Positions 12,510 through 26,647 of a DNA stretch of 34,983 nucleotides are shown here, piece by piece (position 1 is the first letter of the stretch; each line of letters begins with the position of its first letter). The notes beneath the pieces were generated by a model, which saw only the letters and a list, made by a program, of their open reading frames with translations, was not told where the DNA came from and ran no database searches. The translations under genes were made by a program, and so were the position numbers. The stretch is from the NCBI GenBank assembly GCA_020536535.1, contig JAHLWZ010000453.1:743-35725 (forward strand), read 5' to 3'. This DNA is from Pelomyxa schiedti. Taxonomy: Eukaryota > Evosea > Pelobiontida > Pelomyxidae.

Positions 12510-12900
12510 CTAGGCAGTCTTGAAAAGCAGTACAGCCACTTGGCCCAGGTAGAAATATATGAATCCCTTGCTCTCATGTGTAACAAAAGAACCAAAGTTG
12601 CGTCCTACAATGCAGTGCCATGTGGGATGGAACTTTTTGTCGAATTCCTAGCATATTTTTGTTTTTTAAGATCAGTCAGAAACCACACCACACAAAATTA
12701 CAGGGGGTCAGGCGACTTTTTTTCTTGGGAGAAAACCCCATAAAAACCAAACACTACGTCGAAAAAACCTTCTTGATGTAGCCGGCAATGTCCTTCTCGA
12801 TTGTGAATTTCTCCATTGCGGCTGTTGCGCAGTCAATGGCTTCGGCTTGCATCTCGTCGGTCATGTCCGCATTTTTCACAACTGCCTTGCGGTCCGTCAT
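12510..12900 (-). CDS. Cytoplasmic dynein light chain LC8 (DYNLL type)
   Basis: LC8 is a dimeric hub and dynein light chain that binds short linear motifs in many partners. Two exons (12900-12769 and 12647-12510, 121-nt intron, phase 0) give exactly 89 residues, the usual length of the family. The protein starts [18 protein letters not shown] and continues with [36 protein letters not shown] and GQVAVLLFK. It matches animal LC8 almost residue for residue, including the partner-groove strand and the dimer interface. Both exons are too short to stand out as ORFs. It lies 135 bp downstream of GPN2 on the same strand. Its presence implies a dynein- or myosin-based transport system. Identification is essentially certain. 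Confidence 0.96.
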
Positions 12901-13035
12901 CTCCACCACCTCGATTTATTTTTTTTGTTTTGTTTGTTTTCGTATTTCTGCGTTTGCTGTCGGCGAAATCCAATCAAAAAGGCAAACTTTGAAGCTGGGC
13001 GAAATCGGGGAACAACAGGAGCAAGAAAGCTTAGC

Positions 13036-14546
13036 TCAAGGTTCTTGGGCTGCAAGTGTTGGTGTTGTTGTTTCTGTTGTTTGGTGAACCTTGACCGCAT
13101 TGGCAAATTCCTGTGAGTGTTGTTCCAGTTCTTGTTGCATTTCTTCTGGAGTCTCGAAGTCAAATCTTTCTCTGATTTCTCCAAGCCTGGTGGGTGCCAC
13201 ATTAATTTAAATTTTCGTTTCTATGGTTGGTTGGAAAAGGTGGATATGCACACCTGTCATATTCCCAAGACGTTGGACCCGCGGCAATGTTCCATAAGTT
13301 CTCAGTGACAGGGTCCAGGGTTCCAAACACATAGCCATTTGCTTTATCTATGACCTTGACCAATTCATACATGCTCTCCTTGCTCTAAAAAACCCGGTGA
13401 AGCATTTCGTGGGAAAAAAAGTAGTTCTACAATGATACCTGCACATCGAGAGTTGCAAAGCTGACAAGGTTGAAGTCGGAAACTAGTTCACACAGAGCAG
13501 CGTTCAGTTTCTTAAATTTGGAACCGAAGGTATCAGCATCAAGTAATTCTTTCAAGTGCTCCAAATCCATTGCGTCAGTATAAAATTCCAAATCGAATGC
13601 TGCGTTGCAAAGAAACAGTCAATGTAGAGAAGATAACCAATAACAAACAAAGCATGGAATTACCAAGTGGCCCATATTTTTGTAGGAGGTCTATCTTAGA
13701 TAAAACATTGACATGAGGAAGCCCGAGTTGCAGCATAGCATTGAGGCAAAACAATAAGGCTGCAATGTAGGTTGTTGGCTGACCACAGTAAAACGAATCA
13801 ACAAGTTGCACAGCTGCAAGCTTCCAAAGATATTACAAACTCTGGTGTGGTGCAAAGGATGTGTACGAGAACTGGATTATCTAGGTGTGACAAACCCGGA
13901 ATCCTATTTTGGAGAGACGTTCCACTATAGCCTGTACAGAGTGGTGGTGTGTGTATAGCTCAACCTGTCCTGGACAATCGAACAAGAAGTAGTGGTCTAT
14001 CACAAGATAAGAAGAGTTGCTAAATGAGTAGGAGAAACTTTTCAATAATGCAAGTTTTTCCTCAAGCCAGTCAATGTTTTTTTCCAGGTACTCCATACAA
14101 TACATCAATGCTGTAAGAAAAGGGTCATAATTTGCTATGGGTGACATTAGCACACCTCCATTTGGACCCAATTCTGTCTCTTTCATCACATCATTGAGGT
14201 TTATAAGTTCAGAAATATTGACATCACATTTATATCTAACGTTACCATTAAAATGTAACCAAAGTTCTCAGGGAACAAACGGTAGTCTCTCATTGGCAGG
14301 ATCCAAGTTTACAATTGCAACTTTCCTAACCAGCCAAAAGATTTGAAACGTTAAAATAACACTAGTACAACTAAAAAAGAAAGGGAGGAAAGTACCTGCC
14401 AATTTGAGAAAGAAATTGTTGCATTCCGTTACACAGTGTCGTCTTTCCAGAGCCAGGTGATCCTTGTTGCAAACACTTAGCCAAAGGTCATTGTGGGAAA
14501 CGATGGTACCAATCACAAACTGCCCGAAGTGCGTCTCTTTCGCCAT
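13036..14546 (-). CDS. GPN2: GPN-loop GTPase 2
   Basis: GPN GTPases act in cytoplasmic assembly and nuclear import of RNA polymerase II. Ten exons (14546-14510, 14462-14396, 14325-14281, 14235-14156, 14110-14039, 13996-13896, 13820-13664, 13599-13439, 13384-13254, 13186-13036) sum to 334 codons (333 aa), close to human GPN2. The P-loop GSPGSGKTT is split by the first intron. NLDPANERLPY, the GPN tripeptide in LGPNG, DCPGQVEL, the LVDSFYC segment, the LSKID guanine-specificity motif and KANGY all follow in order. The C-terminus ends with EIRERFDFETPEEM and a Thr-rich tail. Nine introns of 42-75 nt interrupt 1.5 kb. The intron at 13997-14038 is in frame, but removing it gives the conserved LLKNHYFLFDC spacing. 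It is transcribed divergently from UTP18. Confidence 0.95.
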
Positions 14547-14921
14547 CAGGTTTTTTTTCTTTTAGTACGTTTCGGTCAACACCCTCGGAAGGGCTAAGTC
14601 TCAGGGAATCTCCGTCTAAGCACTCCTCGTGGGTGCTTGCTTCCTGAGAACCCAGGAATCCTCAGTGGGAGATCCCCCATCTTTGATGGCCCAATTAACT
14701 CAAAGACAACTGCAAACCCGACACAATTTAGAGAAAACAAACGAAAATACGAACGCAATCAGAGATGCAGACGCCTGCCTCACCTAGTACTGTGGCTTTT
14801 TCTTTTGATTTCGTTTTGATTTTAGTCTCATCGGATCTCTGCAGCCCCTACCGGTTTGTTTATTGACGCCAATACAGACTTTGCTGGTGTGTTGGGTTTT
14901 GTTTCCTGCGTAAATGAGTGA
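14547..14921. promoter_or_regulatory. Divergent promoter interval between GPN2 and UTP18
   Basis: 375 bp separate the GPN2 start (minus) from the UTP18 start (plus), so both promoters must lie here. A short perfect inverted repeat, AAGCAC...GTGCTT with a 9-nt loop, sits at 14618-14638. No TATA box or other element is convincing, and I see no tRNA or snRNA signature. Confidence 0.4.
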
Positions 14922-17126
14922 ATGAGATCTACTGGTGCTTTATTTGTGGGTAATTGCGTAACTCAACTTTGTCGTAGCCAAAGCAACGATCCCTGGCGTC
15001 TTTTTTGAGGACAAGACAGGCAGAAGAGCACACGTGCGAAAACCAAAACCCACAATCGCAGCAGAATCCGGCACTCCCGCATTGGTAAATGACCCCCAAA
15101 GAGAAGCTCTTCTTCAGAGAGCATCAAATGCAGAGCTTGAGAGGGATTCTACTTTGGATAGTTTGAAGAAGAGCCTCAAGAACACCAAAGTACCAAAACC
15201 TGTTGCTAGTCCCGCACCAGCTGCTCCTCAAACAGCGAAACCTCAAACCCCTAGCTCTCTGAAGCCCAAAGCTCCAGATACAGGAACAATGCTAATGTTG
15301 GAAGAAGAAAGGCTGACAAATAAACTCTTCGGGAAAAAGGAGCTGCACTTTTCAACTGGAGAGACAATCGCAGTGGATGGGGAGGATGAGGATGACGAAA
15401 GAGAGAAAGTTATCCAAGAGTTAGAGGCAGAAGATGAAGCTAGCGATGAAGAGGATAATGATCGCGAAGAGTTACCCGCCACCGAATCAGGTATACTCAC
15501 CTACTTGTTTTCTTTCCTCAAGTAACATAGCAAGGTGAAGAGGACCAAGCCGTGTGGCATGATCCTGACGATGAGCAGATGGTCTCAACTCGCTATGGAA
15601 GATACTCTGCCAGTGACCTGCGGGCTCAGTTTGTTTTTCTTTTTTCGGGCGTTATCTCTCACTTTAATCCTTCATAGGCGGGAGCAATTTTGTCTGCAAC
15701 CAACGACATGGGCTAGGATAAAGCGACCTCGCCTTTCTTCTTCCAAGGACGTAACAGACACCCTGATAGGAGAAAGAGGAGCTGCTTTACTAGCCAGTAC
15801 ATCTGATGTATTGGAGTCACAACGGGGAGTGCTGACTCCTGGTTACCTTGGAGTTAAAAATATTGGTCTCATCCCATCCTCGGTTCGTTTTTCATCCCTA
15901 CTCCCCTAGTTTCACATCTATAGGGGCAACCCTCTTCTGTGCAATTTCATCTTAACGAACAATTGGTTATGTTCACAACACTGCAAGGGCATTTTCTCAT
16001 GCACAGAGTACTACTCCATAGTAAATCTCCAGTTAATGTAAACGAATGCAGATTGGGAACAACATGTTTCACCCAACGGCCCGATTTTGGAAGTTTCATA
16101 ACTTCTCCTGCTTGTGTAGCGCGTTCACAGCAGATTATACTGAAGCTTTGGTCACTGGAGATCAACCCTATTTCTTTTCAGTGGATGTGGAATCTGAAAA
16201 AATCACGAAGATTCCCTATTTAACAAGTTGTTCCATTCATATCCTTATTACTCCCTGACAGTGAATATCAGGGCAAGCCGAAAGGGCTTATCCTCACTTC
16301 TCGGTGTCTCCCGACAATAACGTACTTGCATTTTCCGGAGAAGACGGAAACGCCTTAATTGTTTCTCGAGCAAGTAAGCAGGTTGTTGGCAAGTGCCGAG
16401 TACCTTCCGGTTCACTTCAAAAAACATGCTTTTCCTCCAACGGTTCAAGATTGTTTGCCCTTGACTGTATGCTTTCACTTTAATTTGCTACAGTATTGCG
16501 CACAACTGAATTAACTGGAACCAACTACCTCCCTTAAAAGCCCGCGGACGTGTGACCTGCTTTGATACAAGGACTTACATGCCTGTGTACTCCTATTCCG
16601 ACCAGGGCAATGTCCAGTCACATGCGTTTGCCCTCTCTCCAAATGATAAGTGGCAAGCAGTTGGGTATGAAACTGTCCTTCCACTTGCTCCCGCTCTGGG
16701 ATTGACTATCTTCCAGCTCTGATGTTGGTGTGCTCAACTTGTACCAGTCTGATGCTCTACCAGCAAAGCCCCACCCAAAGCCTCTCTGGTCCTCACTCGC
16801 ACTCACTACAGCAGTAACCCACATTTCGTTCAACCAAGACTCGAACTTGCTTGCCTGGAGTTCCCCGACACTGGAATGCTCACTTCGCATTGTATGTATT
16901 CCCGCGAGTACCTTTCTTCCTCCTCTGTATAGTTGACTAACCGAATGCACACATACAACCAACACCAAAGGCCCACGTTCCATCACAGTCCATCTTTTGC
17001 GACTTCCCTATGGGGAAACTCAAGAGCAAAGTACAGACCTTTGCCATAAGCCCTTCCAGCAAATACATAGCAATAGGCATACCAACAGCAGTCCGGCTCC
17101 ACTCCCTGGATCCCTACAACCTCTAG
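14922..17126 (+). CDS. UTP18: U3 snoRNP / small-subunit processome WD40 protein UTP18
   Basis: UTP18 is a nucleolar component of the small-subunit processome that supports 18S rRNA maturation. Ten exons (14922-14934, 14978-15490, 15535-15628, 15678-15882, 15924-16007, 16052-16226, 16272-16466, 16541-16664, 16717-16891, 16971-17126) total 578 codons (577 aa), near the human length. The start ATG sits in a 13-nt first exon; the next exon has no in-frame ATG before its conserved part. The acidic N-terminal region is followed by VWHDPDDEQ and the PTTWARIKR patch typical of UTP18. WD repeats then include SSVQFHLNEQLVM, SVSPDNNVLAFSGEDG, ALSPNDKWQAVG and the final FAISPSSKYIAIG. A 27-nt in-frame stretch near 16091-16117 could be exonic or an extra tiny intron. 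It ends 147 bp before the Polo kinase. Confidence 0.92.
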
Positions 17127-17272
17127 GATTCGTTCACAAAGAACACGATCAAAACTCCGGATCACGATGGCCACTTCTCCAAAACAAAGAAAAAAAGCGC
17201 GTACTTTTTTGTTCTGTTTTTGTCCAACACTCACCCTGTGAGAAGAGAAGCGACGGGAAGGGGGAATCGACG

Positions 17273-20774
<3,502 letters not shown>

Positions 20775-20998
20775 AAAATGTTTTTTTTTTGCACAGCCTG
20801 TTTTTGTTGGGTTGCTTCCCAAGCAAATCCCATGGCAATAGGCCCTTGTGGGACTCGCTCGTGGGTCCTGGCAAAGGATGATGTCGAACTCCACAGTGAC
20901 ATTGATACTCCATGATTTCGGCAAGATCAGGGACCACCCCGGCGGTTTCGCCCTCTGATTAGATTCCAGGAAGTCAATTGGGATACGGTTTGGCCCTT

Positions 20999-21286
20999 AT
21001 GTCGGTGAACGGTGGGGAGCGCAGAGGACTAATGTCAGTTCTTCTCTTTGTTTCTCGTGCACTGGTTGGGTAGTGACATCTTATATTGTTTTCCCTCGTA
21101 GGAGTGGGGATCACAACGATGGAGAGAGCAAGCAGTGGCACACCAACGTGATGTTGTGCTCAGCAGCGACGGTGGTCGTAGGGACCATCGCTGCCGTCTT
21201 CGCCGCGGTTTCTTTCGCCTACGTCTTTCAGATCTGGAGCACTGTGGAAACTCCAACAGAAGTAATTAATTACTCTTCGTTTTATG

Positions 21287-21323
<37 letters not shown>

Positions 21324-24300
21324 CACATTGTGGCCATAGACGACTGTTATTTCCACTTACACTGACACAGTGATCAACTACGTCACGAGCAACAACCTTG
21401 TTTCAGTCCAACAGTTGCTCTCAATGGGTGCAGACCCTAATTCTCGCAATCCCTCTGGGATGACTCTTCTAATGATAGCAGCCGGGAGGGGCTACATGCA
21501 AATGGTTACTGGCTTCCCTCTGCGTTCCTTCATGCTTAATCCGGGAAAACCAGGTTGATCTGTTGCTAAATGCTGGTGCTGACCCCACATGGCTGGATTC
21601 GAGAATGGGAACCACTGCCCTGCACATGGCTTGTCAAGGTATTGAGTTGAGAACATGTTCTATGCCCATTTCCACTTTTTTTGATTAGGAGGAAACCCAG
21701 ATATTGTTACTATGCTGGCTGAACACGGAGCATTTTTGGACCTTCAGGCTGCCAGAAATGGTAATTATGGCACTTCAAAGGAATGACAGTAACAAAAAAA
21801 AAGGGCACACAGCACTGATGGACGCAGTGTGGTATTAACACAATTTCTTTTCTGTTGCAGCTGTACACGGTAACCACTCATTCCACCAATTTAGGTACAA
21901 AAACCCAGATGCCGTGCAGCGGCTTGTCGATTTGGGTGCCAATATGTACCTGTATTCACACTATGGCAAAAATGCAACTATGTTCATTGAGACAGGCAAG
22001 TCCGCAAAAGATCAAAATCTCTATGACAAGATACAACTTATTTTGGAGTATGTCACACCCTTCCGTTTTCTTGTAATGATCTTTTTTATATTATTCTCCA
22101 ACAAATGCCAGCAATTACGCTAAATCCATTGATGAGACTATTTCCAATCAACTCCTGTTTAATGCAGTACTTGCCCATGATATTGATACTGTCAGAGAGT
22201 TACTTTCTACGGGTTACACAAATATTGATGAAAGAAGACCAAATACAATGACCCCAGAAGATGGCTATACACCGTATGACAACAAGTCCTTGTCATCGAT
22301 GTGATCTTTTTCTTTTTTGGCTTCAGACTCCTTTTAGCGGCCCGAGATGGGGAAACAGAAATTGTGGAAGTATTATTGGAGTATGGAGCTGATATCACTG
22401 CAGTGGACTATTTCATGAAGGTGTGACTTTTTTCTTTTATTGTCTCGTTCTCAAGAACATTTTACATCACTCAGGCAACAGCAGGCCATAAATGCGCATA
22501 CAATGGATTCCCTGACACCTGTCAATCCTTGATAGATAATGGGGGTCTTGAAATTGATGCCCAAGGGCCAGTTAATGGAAAAACGGTAAATATGTAGCTG
22601 AACACTATTCAACTAGTTATTGCTTTGTGGTAAATACGCTGAACACAATAAAGGCTTTGCATGATGCTATTTGGCATGGACACAGTGAAGCCGCCTCTGT
22701 TTTGATAAATGGTGGTGCACGCACCGACCTCTTCTCCTGGGATGGTCTGTCTGTTTATCAAGTTAAATCACTTTCCACTGCATCAAATAACATCTCCCAA
22801 ATCAGGAAGCAAAGAAGTTCTGGTACTATGATATTATGGACCTCGTTAATGGTGTTAACTGTTACGAATCTCATCAAACATTCACTTTCCCCCAGACACA
22901 GAGTACATACCTCCATCAGACTCCTTCATAGGAAAAGTTCTGGGAAACGATCTCGTTGCTGTACAAATATTACTGCAGCAAGGTGAATGGTTTTGTGTAG
23001 TGTAAATCTGAATTTCCCGTAGGTCAGGATGTAAACCAGAAAGACAGTAATGGAATGGTACCACTCGCGAATATTAATCCTATATTAAGAGAGTTCTTTT
23101 AAGACAGGTCTGCACTATGCATCTGGTCGATGCTTTGCCCAAATGGTAGATCTTTTACTCAACTCTGGGGCAAGTCCCGTTCTTCTAGACTCCGAAATGG
23201 GGACCAGTGCTTTGCACCTTGCTGCTCAGGGTACTTGCTACTTCCGGTAGGTTGTTGCTTTGTGCTGATAAACGGGTTGGAAAAAACCCAAAAAGGGGGA
23301 TGTGTTGATGTTGCATCTCTTCTCCTGGAGCATGGTGCTTTTCTCGACTTGAACAATGCGTTTGCGGTATGGGTTTTTTGTCCCACTATTTGCCAACACA
23401 TTCAAAGGGACATACACCATTGCAAGAGGCAGTATGGTACAAGAACCCTACTGTTTCAACGTGAGTTGCTAAATTTTTTTTCGTCATTTAATGTTGTTTT
23501 TGACGCGATAAAAAGGCTCCTTATGGAAAGTGGAGCAAATTTAGCCATCCAAAACCACTATGGAAATACGGTGGATGACTTCTTAGATGACTCCCCTGTT
23601 TCCACAATGGATGTTGTAATCAACAATGCAACTTCTCTTGGTATGTTGAATTCCGGCATGTGCTAATGCAGATTAACGAACCAATCAGCTCTGGAAAACC
23701 GCATACAAGAGATAGAAGATATACTTGACTCACAACAGCTGAACGCAGCAACGATGGCGGACAACCTGACTGCCGTCAATCTTCTGTTGGCTGCTGGTTA
23801 CACAGATCTTAACGAACGACGCCCTAACATTGGTGTAAGATGGGATGGCTATACCCCGTATGAAAACTAGTTCCTTTCTGGTTTCCTCACCGAGTACCAA
23901 TCAGATTGCTGCTGGCAGCTATAAATGGATATTCCGATATCTTTTCGAAAATACTTCACCACATTGAATGAATTGTTTTTCCATGACTCCAATTACACAT
24001 CGTTCTTGCATTATTGCAGGCAGGTGCAGATATAAAAGTTGTGGACTACTACATGAAGTCGACTGTAGCCCACAAGTGTGGGTATGGAGGCTTCCCAGAC
24101 GTATGCAGAATCATTGTAAATTGGGGAGGTCTGGAATTGAACGCTCAAGGGCCAATAAATGGCTACACTGTGTGTACTCCCTCTCGTTCCCTCCGTATTT
24201 CCTTTGTTCGGAGTATACACTATACTAAAACGTTACGGCTTTGAAGACCTACATTCTGATGTCTCATTTTCTCCTTGATGTAGGCACTACATGATTCGAT

Positions 24301-25048
24301 ATGGCATGGTCATACAGAAACAGCCACGGTTTTAGTAGAAGCAGGTCTCTTATTACCGTCGCAAATGACACAAGTTCAGCACAAGCTTCTAACATCCTTG
24401 TAGGCGCCAAGACGAACCTTGTGGCCTGGGATGGACTTGTCCCCCTAACAGGTCCCTTTCCTTTCTCCCTCTGCCTTAGACAAACTGCACTCTACAACAG
24501 AATCCCAAAAATACGGCTTTGAGGATGTTGAAGATCTTCTTGACAATGCAACTGATCCCTCCAACAACGTATATCCCTCAAATAAATAATAGCGGGGCCG
24601 TTTTCACGATGCTTTCAAGATATCACCAGACATTGATGGCATTGTCAGAGTCATGAACGTTTTTGGAGTTATTCCTGGTAAAATGGGTGACATGGAAAGG
24701 TTGAATGATTACCCGGTAATAAAATATCAACTCACCACGTGACACATTTCCAGTCTCGTTTCATCATATGCCCCCAATGTGCGGACTGAACAAGGCTGTT
24801 TGCTTTTCGACTTTGTCACGGCCCAAACCCCACCCGGTTCTGGGTTTCCGGCAACCATGTACCTGTATGAGAAGTGGCAGACCCAAGCCGATTTGGAGAC
24901 ACACGTTGCACTCCAAGTAACAATGAACCCTTATGTTTATGTGACTGTCTTCTAACTGTCCTCAAAGAGCACCCAAGACTTCACCAATTCAATGCAGCAA
25001 TTGCTTGTCTCTAGCAGCACCCAATATTGCAACGATGTATCGCTGTGA
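20999..25048 (+). CDS. Membrane-anchored ankyrin-repeat protein with duplicated ankyrin block and C-terminal ABM-like domain
   Basis: Twenty-seven exons sum to exactly 883 codons (882 aa). An N-terminal hydrophobic helix (~40-63, VVVGTIAAVFAAVSFAYVF) suggests a signal anchor. Two homologous ankyrin blocks follow (about residues 80-430 and 440-770). They share DERRPN/NERRPN, DGYTP, HKC-Y-GFPD, NAQGPINGYT/DAQGPVNGKT and ALHD-IWHGH. The C-terminal ~100 residues (exons from 24620) read GIVRVMNVFGVIPGKMGDM, VRTEQGCLLFDF and MYLYEKWQTQADLETHV. This is the pattern of ABM/YgiN-type dimeric alpha-beta barrels: small cofactor-free oxygenases or binding folds. The fusion is unfamiliar to me. Exon 1 (20999-21069, 32-nt intron) is the least certain; the Met at 21150 is an alternative start. 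One intron is of AT-AC type. The next gene begins only 43 bp downstream. Substrate and topology are unknown. Confidence 0.85.
21289..21320 (+). repeat. 32-nt poly-T run within an intron
   Basis: An uninterrupted T homopolymer in the polypyrimidine region of intron 21262-21339 of the ankyrin-ABM gene. Its length is likely to vary or be mis-assembled, but it does not affect the reading frame. Confidence 0.9.
23937..23996 (+). other. Probable U12-type AT-AC intron
   Basis: 60 nt. It starts ATATCTTTT (one mismatch to the ATATCCTTT minor-spliceosome donor) and ends TTAC. It contains TTCCATGAC at 23979-23987 (one mismatch to TTCCTTGAC) with the branch A 10 nt from the 3' end. Joining TCC G to AC ATC gives NGYSDIVLALLQAGADI, a textbook ankyrin helix. 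Without removal the frame hits TGA. No GT donor with an in-phase AG acceptor exists here. Confidence 0.8.
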
Positions 25049-25091
25049 CCCCTTTACCAACAAAAATTTATTTTCCCATTTCTCGTTAACG

Positions 25092-26546
25092 ATGATCCAA
25101 GTGACAGAGATGCTGCGCGCTGGCGAGCAGCTGGCGGCGTTGGCACTAGCTATCTACCGCCGGTCGCAACAGGTAGTAGCACTCGTAAGCAGCAGCAGCA
25201 GCAACACCAAAAACGAGGGACCACCGAGCGCCAAGAGACCCAGGACGTCGGCTACGACAACTACGGCCAGCGGCGCCGCTGCTGCCGAGGCCTCGCGAGC
25301 GCCGCAGCCACAGCTTGTGCTGCGGCACCCTCCCGTGAGCATGCTGCCGATGAGCGTGCTGCGATACAGCGTCGGGGACCCGTGGGTGCTGCGGCACGAG
25401 AGGCTTGTGGCCGTGTCGGTGCTGGCGGGGCCCGCGGACAACTACGAGTGGGCGTGGGTCGCGCTTGGGGTGTCCGGGACGCTGGGCGTCACTGTGGGAC
25501 CCAGCGTGCTGGCTAGGGAAAGATGGGGATGTGGGCCCCGCGTCTGCGGTTTCCTCCAAGGCGAGTCCCAGTGTGTGGCGCTGTTCGAGGGCCTGCTGCA
25601 AACTGATTCGGGGCTTTACTGCTCTGGTCTCTGCGCCGCTGCGTGTTCCTCTGTTGAGGGTAATGGGAGGAGTGTGTCGGAATCACAGATACTTGTGGCT
25701 GACAGGTCCACAATCTTAACGAGAGAGTCGGATGAGGGAGTATTTCGGTGTTGCTGCAACGGCATGTGGGTGGTGGCCCTTGTGGGTGGGCCTTGTCCAC
25801 CCGGGGACACAATGAGGCTGTGGAAGCTGAGTGGCTCTCTCCCCACAAAACAACAAGCGCACGACATCAGGCTCCCAGACCATTATCTCTCCAGTTGCAA
25901 GGAAACCTTTGTGCTGAAATTCTCTGATACGCAGCTTGCCTCGGGTGCTATCCAGCAACAAAATGAACTCTGCTGGTTGAGGCTTTTGGGCAGTAAGTTG
26001 AGAGTTGATATCATTGACCTTCAGCGATCATTCACCAGTGGGCACCTAGTAGTGGTTACAAGTTCAGAGTTCTATTATTCAATGCAGGCAATAATCTGGC
26101 CCCCCTTAATTACAACCAATCAAGGGAGATTGTACGCTCTCTTAAAAAAGATACAAGCACCACCCTGTGAGAGGTATTCTGAAGTTCTGGATGCCTTTTC
26201 TGGTTCCAAGCTGCCCTTCAGTGGCACCATAATCTCCACAGCTGATGATAAAGGCCACGTTGTCATGCAGAGGAAGAACACCCCCGACTCGTATGAAATT
26301 GTGGACATTGCACACCCAGAACGTGGGACTCGGCACGCGTGGCGCTTTCCTGACCACTTTTTCAAATTCCAAGATGCAGGGTTGCTTTCTACCTGTCCCC
26401 AGGACAACGGACACAGAAACACAGTCAAGATATGGGACACACTCACTGGCTTCTTAATCATTTCGTTCTCCGTCCCATCCAGACAAAACACCTCAGTACA
26501 CTCTTTCATTTCCGTTCACAAGGTGGGTTCAAAACAAAACACCTGA
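25092..26546 (+). CDS. Hypothetical protein, single exon, possible WD-like repeats
   Basis: I do not recognise the family. One uninterrupted frame gives 484 residues from ATG 25092; ATG 25110 is an equally good start. The N-terminus has an amphipathic stretch (GEQLAALALAIYRRSQ), then a Ser/Thr/Ala-rich linker with a basic SAKRPR patch. The rest contains many Trp, Gly and Cys residues. WVALGVSGTLG, VLKFSDTQLASG, VVMQRKN and VKIWDTLTGFLIISF are blade-like, and the last one looks like a genuine WD40 strand. A beta-propeller is therefore plausible but not proven. The first ~500 bp are much richer in G+C than neighbouring genes and leave the opposite strand open as well. It has no introns, unlike most of its neighbours. 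It converges on the Rab gene with a 101 bp gap. Confidence 0.75.
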   Translation: MIQVTEMLRAGEQLAALALAIYRRSQQVVALVSSSSSNTKNEGPPSAKRPRTSATTTTASGAAAAEASRAPQPQLVLRHPPVSMLPMSVLRYSVGDPWVLRHERLVAVSVLAGPADNYEWAWVALGVSGTLGVTVGPSVLARERWGCGPRVCGFLQGESQCVALFEGLLQTDSGLYCSGLCAAACSSVEGNGRSVSESQILVADRSTILTRESDEGVFRCCCNGMWVVALVGGPCPPGDTMRLWKLSGSLPTKQQAHDIRLPDHYLSSCKETFVLKFSDTQLASGAIQQQNELCWLRLLGSKLRVDIIDLQRSFTSGHLVVVTSSEFYYSMQAIIWPPLITTNQGRLYALLKKIQAPPCERYSEVLDAFSGSKLPFSGTIISTADDKGHVVMQRKNTPDSYEIVDIAHPERGTRHAWRFPDHFFKFQDAGLLSTCPQDNGHRNTVKIWDTLTGFLIISFSVPSRQNTSVHSFISVHKVGSKQNT

Positions 26547-26647
26547 AGAGTCCTCCAAAAATTTGTGAGAACTTCTCAACAAAAAAATCCAAAAAAAAGG
26601 GGTTGTAGTTTTGTGTTACAATTTGTCAATATCATACAGAGTATTAA

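Noticed and set aside
16239-16247. ATATCCTTA in a UTP18 intron as a U12 donor
   Set aside because: It lies inside the GT-AG intron 16227-16271, which already joins the WD-repeat exons in phase; no AC acceptor in a usable frame follows.
23641-23688. Frame break between the ankyrin helices near 23,650
   Set aside because: Using the later acceptor (ATCAG ending at 23688) instead of GCAG at 23671 joins the exons in phase.
25146-25601. 151-aa minus-strand ORF
   Set aside because: It lies antisense to the GC-rich start of the 25092-26546 gene and is rich in Arg, His, Ser and Pro without any domain; an open frame by composition only.
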